DNA from: an uncultured Oscillospiraceae bacterium | GTDB taxonomy: Bacteria; Bacillota; Clostridia; Oscillospirales; Oscillospiraceae | Reading direction: 5' to 3' | NCBI GenBank assembly: GCA_934589525.1 | Contig: CAKTOB010000005.1 | Coordinates: 43,317-107,316 of the forward strand | Length of the DNA: 64,000 bases | Shown here: positions 60,934 through 64,000 of the stretch, one piece after another | How the letters are laid out: each line of letters starts with the position of its first letter | Position numbering within the stretch: position 1 is the first letter of the stretch | The notes under the pieces: generated by a model | Told to the model about the DNA's origin: nothing | The model's input: the letters and a program-made list of their open reading frames with translations, nothing else | The model's database searches: none | Made by a program: the position numbers and the translations under genes

Positions 60934-60947
60934 CTTACAAATGTAAG
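60934..60947. promoter_or_regulatory. BlaI/MecI-type operator 2
   Basis: CTTACA-AA-TGTAAG, a perfect dyad containing the canonical TACAnnTGTA core. It is ten bases before the lipoprotein ATG and abuts its AAGGGG ribosome site. No clear -35/-10 pair is visible in front, so it may act as a roadblock for transcripts from the upstream promoter. Confidence 0.75.
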
Positions 60948-60956
60948 GGGTGCTGT

Positions 60957-61715
60957 ATGAAAAAGAGAATACATGCGATCTGTCTAATGAGTGCGTTCCT
61001 GTTTGCGGGCTGTTCACGTTTTACCTGTTATGACCCTCAAATATACCAAGAACCTACAGCTACAGAAGTTTTTCGCAATGAAGAAGCTTGCAGTCCGAAC
61101 ATTTTGCAGATTGGCATAGAAGGAAATCGGGAAGGCGAGCAGGTTTTTACTATCAGCATAGAGGATTATATCGAAAGCTATAATTCCTTTTACAGAAGAA
61201 ACAATGTTCGTGACTTTTTCTCGCCTGTGTCTGAATGGCAATGCTATCACCGTAAAACAGGGATTCATTCTGACCATGAAACGAAATTCTATTATTTTCA
61301 GTTAGACGAGAAGGTCTATTCATTACCTACGGTTGCAGTATACGTTCCGGCAAATGTTGACCGTATACAGGAGATCACAATCAATTTTGACCAGCATAGT
61401 TTTACGGAATACGGCTTCCAACTGTATAAAGAAATGTGCTGTTATACGATGAAGATTTTCTTCCCGGATTTAACGGCTGAAGAACGAGCCACCATCTGTT
61501 CGGAAATTATTTCTTTGGGAAACCGGAATGTATTGTCCAGTGAGGAATGGTATGATACAGGAGCTGTTCCATGTGTGCTATTTCACGCAGATGGTATCGG
61601 GGTATATCCCTATTTTGCAGTTGGGGACTGGGACCGCTTCTGTGTGATTCCCGTTACAGAGGACATTCTCTCAAACTTCACTCAGAAAGGAGTCAAGATA
61701 TATGAAATACCGTAA
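60957..61715 (+). CDS. Lipoprotein of the BlaI regulon, unknown function (first)
   Basis: 252 residues with a lipoprotein signal (KKRIHAICLMSAFLFAGC, Cys at residue 19). The mature domain is mixed alpha/beta with several aromatic-rich stretches and no known motif; no SxxK or metallo-beta-lactamase signature. BlaI operator 2 lies directly upstream, so it is likely induced by beta-lactams along with blaR1. It overlaps the next gene by 14 bases. Confidence 0.72.
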   Translation: MKKRIHAICLMSAFLFAGCSRFTCYDPQIYQEPTATEVFRNEEACSPNILQIGIEGNREGEQVFTISIEDYIESYNSFYRRNNVRDFFSPVSEWQCYHRKTGIHSDHETKFYYFQLDEKVYSLPTVAVYVPANVDRIQEITINFDQHSFTEYGFQLYKEMCCYTMKIFFPDLTAEERATICSEIISLGNRNVLSSEEWYDTGAVPCVLFHADGIGVYPYFAVGDWDRFCVIPVTEDILSNFTQKGVKIYEIP

Positions 61716-62904
61716 ATTGATGACATGTATCTGTATAGCAAGCATGGGGTTCACTGCTTGCGGGAAAGGCGAATTGCCCAGTTTTCAACAAGCGGAAGTA
61801 CCCACTGCATCTATTACAAAAGCACTTGAAGAAACAATACCCGATGCCCCTATGCAAGAGTGGATGGAGGGACGCTGCGAGGAGATTGCCGCCGTCTACC
61901 GTCCGCTTTATGAGGCGTTGGATGGAATGACGCCCTCACAAAGCGATATTGACGCAATGGAAGACGTGCTGATCCGTGAAGGCTTGGACGTGATCGACAC
62001 GAATGAAATTTATCCCAGCTACCTGGTCACCCCGGATCATGTTCACAGTTTTTGGAATGCCGTTCAGAGCCAACAGCAGGCCCAGCAGGAGGTCATTTTG
62101 ATCACCGCATCCGGAGCTCTTGCGTATAGGCTGTTCACCTATGATGGAATTGGAGGCTTTCTGTACAGCATGACCTATCCTTTAGATGGAGATAGAGAAC
62201 GATCCTATGAAGTGAACAGTATCAAAGATTGGGAATTGACGGAAAAAGATAACTTTTTTTACCGTATTCTTCCGGCAAATGACAAGCATTATCCTGACTT
62301 TTCCCTGATTCACCTCAATCCAGCGGATCATGAATTATACGACATGACACTGCACTATATTTTTCCCGTAAGCTATGTCGCAGCTAATGTGTTTTTAGTC
62401 GATTGGTCAGAGGAAGACTGGAAAAGCCTCAGTTTCAATGACCAGTTTGAATACCTATATCTTAGCCGTTTTGGGAAACAGTTCAACGCAGATGAATATC
62501 CGATGCTGAAAGGCCAATACGGCTACGCAATCCCCGCAGAAGAATTTGAAGCCGTTGTTATGCCATATTACAACATTGATCTGAATACATTCCGGGAACT
62601 GTCACAGTACAATTCAGACGGTGACTACTACCCGTGGAGGCCGTTGGAAACCAACGACTTTGCGTTTATATGGTATTACAACATAGAACCTCAAGTAACA
62701 GCATATAGGAAGAATGCAGATGGGACGCTGACATTGACCGTTGAAGCCCTTTCCTCCGATCTGAAAATGGATTGTTTATTTGCCCATGAAGTTACCGTTC
62801 GCCCTTTGGAGAACGGAGCATTTCAATACCTTGGAAATCGGGTTACTTATCAAACAGAGTATGGCCTTCCCTGTACGATCCCCCGACGAATGTGGAATTT
62901 TTAA
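61702..62904 (+). CDS. Lipoprotein of the BlaI regulon, unknown function (second)
   Basis: 400 residues; signal KYRKLMTCICIASMGFTAC with lipidation Cys at residue 20, then a Glu/Gln-rich helical stretch and a large beta-containing domain. I do not recognise the family; it resembles other large clostridial lipoproteins of unassigned DUF type. Translationally coupled to the preceding lipoprotein gene. No lactamase or penicillin-binding signature was found. Confidence 0.7.
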   Translation: MKYRKLMTCICIASMGFTACGKGELPSFQQAEVPTASITKALEETIPDAPMQEWMEGRCEEIAAVYRPLYEALDGMTPSQSDIDAMEDVLIREGLDVIDTNEIYPSYLVTPDHVHSFWNAVQSQQQAQQEVILITASGALAYRLFTYDGIGGFLYSMTYPLDGDRERSYEVNSIKDWELTEKDNFFYRILPANDKHYPDFSLIHLNPADHELYDMTLHYIFPVSYVAANVFLVDWSEEDWKSLSFNDQFEYLYLSRFGKQFNADEYPMLKGQYGYAIPAEEFEAVVMPYYNIDLNTFRELSQYNSDGDYYPWRPLETNDFAFIWYYNIEPQVTAYRKNADGTLTLTVEALSSDLKMDCLFAHEVTVRPLENGAFQYLGNRVTYQTEYGLPCTIPRRMWNF

Positions 62905-63039
62905 GGAAGAAGGCATGAAAATGACAGGGAGCGCTGCACATGATTAAGCGCAAAATGTCTTCCGTTTGCTCCCCATCCCCTGGTGTCTCAAATAGCAGAG
63001 GCTTCCCTATTTGAAATATTGGAAATGATTTTATACCGA

Positions 63040-63494
63040 GTGGATGAACAGAACCACGCAATGTAGCAGTGGTGATCCATCGCCATGCCACGTTTCGGAC
63101 AGAACCTGCGCGATTGAATGGAATGACTTATCGTTATGTCATCCCGAACGAAATGAAATGGAGTGGAGGGATCTGCTCAAGTAGCAGGCTTTACCCTACG
63201 TTGGTATAGTCTGTAACTTGGAAAGATTCCTCCACTCCGCTGACGCTCAAGGCCTGAATGACATAAGACACAACGTTCCCCCATATGTCATTCCAAGGGA
63301 AGCGCAGCGTGTCGAGGAATCATCCCAAGTTGCAGATTTTATCTTGTGTTGGTCCTTTCTCTAACGTAGTGGATTCCTCCACTCCGCTTCGCTACGGTCG
63401 GAATGACATATTAGAGGGTGATACCGTTCATCCATACGAGTTATATTCGCAACGACCCCGGAACGGCACACAGGCCGTTCCCTACGGTTTCGCT
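63040..63494. repeat. Composite repeat array: module B, two module C copies, module A
   Basis: Module B lies at about 63040-63136 (GGATGAACAGAACCACGCAA). Complete module C palindromes follow at 63137-63263 and 63286-63408, each starting TGTCAT and ending ATGACA. A reverse module B edge (CGTTCATCCATACGAG) and module A (63460-63494, minus orientation) close the array. It fills most of the gap between the lipoprotein gene and the 5S gene. Bases 63546-63580 hold an additional AT-rich imperfect repeat of ATTGTCAATT units. Confidence 0.85.
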
Positions 63495-63583
63495 GATTGG
63501 TGTATTTTTTGAACCAACGTGTTTTAACGCGGCATGTCCGTTGTTCCGATAATTGTCAATTGTAAATTGTCAATTATCCATAG

Positions 63584-63611
63584 AAAAAACCGCCTCGTTT
63601 TCACGAAGCGG
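63584..63611 (-). terminator. Terminator of the 5S rRNA gene
   Basis: Stem CCGCTTCGT/ACGAGGCGG (one wobble) on the minus strand followed by TTTTTTC, ten bases past the 5S 3' end. Confidence 0.85.
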
Positions 63612-63621
63612 CTATCTTATG

Positions 63622-63736
63622 TTGGCATTACCTATCTTCCCGGCAAGTCACCCTGCAAGTATTGTCGGCGCAAACGAGCTTAACTTCTGTGTTCGGGATG
63701 GGAACAGGTGGACCCTCGTCGCAATCAATACCAACT
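63622..63736 (-). rRNA. rrf: 5S ribosomal RNA
   Basis: About 115 nt on the minus strand. Conserved blocks CCACCTGTTCCCATCCCGAA and CACAGAAGTTAAGCTC; the 5' TTGGTATT pairs with the 3' AATGCCAA. No 23S sequence adjoins it: upstream are its own promoter and two tRNA genes, so this is a free-standing 5S copy. Matured by RNase M5, whose gene lies at 24350. Ends are uncertain by two or three bases. Confidence 0.93.
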
Positions 63737-63791
63737 TATGTGGTGGCCTTGAAGCCACTCTATGTCAAAGGCTTTCGCCTGTGACCACTGT

Positions 63792-63820
63792 ATTATAGCG
63801 CATGAACGCTATAATGTCAA
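63792..63820 (-). promoter_or_regulatory. Promoter of the 5S gene
   Basis: Minus-strand TTGACA (63815-63820), 17-base spacer and TATAAT (63792-63797), fully consensus. The spacer and -10 form an inverted repeat ATTATAGCG-n6-CGCTATAAT. Confidence 0.9.
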
Positions 63821-63845
63821 GAGAAATCTCTCTTGTAGATAAAAG

Positions 63846-63920
63846 TGGTGACCCGTACCGGATTCGAACCGATGTTAAAGGCGTGAGAGGCCTCTGTCTT
63901 AACCACTTGACCAACGGGCC
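63846..63920 (-). tRNA. tRNA-Glu (anticodon CTC)
   Basis: 75 nt. Acceptor GGCCCGT/ACGGGTC, anticodon loop CTCTCAC between GAGGC and GCCTT giving CTC (reads GAG), T-loop TTCGAAT, encoded CCA. Confidence 0.95.
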
Positions 63921-63923
63921 ATT

Positions 63924-63999
63924 TGGTGCGCCTTCAGGGACTCGAACCCGGGACCCACTGATTAAGAGTCAGTTGCTCTACCAACTGAGCTAAAGGCGC
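63924..63999 (-). tRNA. tRNA-Lys (anticodon CTT)
   Basis: 76 nt. Acceptor GCGCCTT/AAGGCGC, anticodon loop CTCTTAA between ACTGA and TCAGT giving CTT (reads AAG), T-loop TTCGAGT, encoded CCA. Three bases upstream of tRNA-Glu, probably one transcript entering from beyond the right edge. Confidence 0.95.
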
Positions 64000-64000
64000 A

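Noticed and set aside
63285..63512. 75-codon frame near the right end
   Set aside because: Translation of the repeat array; no coding evidence.

Overview
This window looks like chromosomal DNA of a gut-type, spore-forming Clostridia member, most likely Oscillospirales. The grounds are a GC-rich background, strong AGGAGG-type ribosome sites, T-box leaders on cysS and alaS, a large Bacillus-type SRP RNA, sporulation genes (gerW/ytfJ, spoIID), RNase M5, ScpA/ScpB, and ackA without pta beside it. Species cannot be named from the sequence alone.

Layout. 1-8.2 kb: the tail of a CoA-dependent acyltransferase-like gene, birA, pepT, ackA, tmcAL, then an MBOAT acyltransferase with an SGNH-like partner. 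8.5-15 kb: tRNA-Ser and the reverse-strand operon cysS-polA-rimI-tsaD-GNAT behind a Cys T-box. 15-21.4 kb: accessory envelope genes (five-SH3b lipoprotein, small lipoprotein, DUF4173/XRE/DUF2975 operon, phosphodiester glycosidase pair). 21.5-31.2 kb: mrp, an ABC-F ATPase, rnmV-holA-comEC, and alaS behind its own T-box. 31.2-37.8 kb: DUF2500 protein, pepF, an EamA exporter, recR-ybaB-dnaX and the SRP RNA. 37.8-44.7 kb: acpP, a BaiN-type flavoprotein with an RpiR regulator, and the scpA-scpB-DUF2953-ytfJ-dacF-rluB cell-division/sporulation operon.

45.3-50.7 kb is an AT-rich island next to tRNA-Ala. It holds a transposase remnant, an Rgg/PlcR-type regulator whose 3' end overlaps a convergent 48-residue secreted-peptide gene, a Cys-rich SPASM-like small protein coupled to an ABC exporter, and a complete IS1634-type element with a 6-bp target duplication. 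This peptide-regulator-exporter locus is the best candidate for an undescribed system. 50.9-55.7 kb returns to core-like genes: CaCA antiporter, a second acyltransferase-like protein, SpoIID and a TGS-uridine-kinase-like protein.

55.7-63.6 kb is accessory again: an ECF-type sigma factor with a membrane-anchored partner, then a BlaI/BlaR1 beta-lactam sensing pair with two novel lipoproteins. BlaI-type operators lie before both blaI and the first lipoprotein. The window ends with a free-standing 5S rRNA gene with its own promoter and tRNA-Glu and tRNA-Lys.

Two repeat types recur. One is a modular interspersed repeat at about 1.3, 8.3, 55.9-56.1 and 63.0-63.5 kb. The other is a palindromic element of 161-167 bp, with two copies at 17.1 and 42.6 kb; each contributes the stop codon of the gene beside it.
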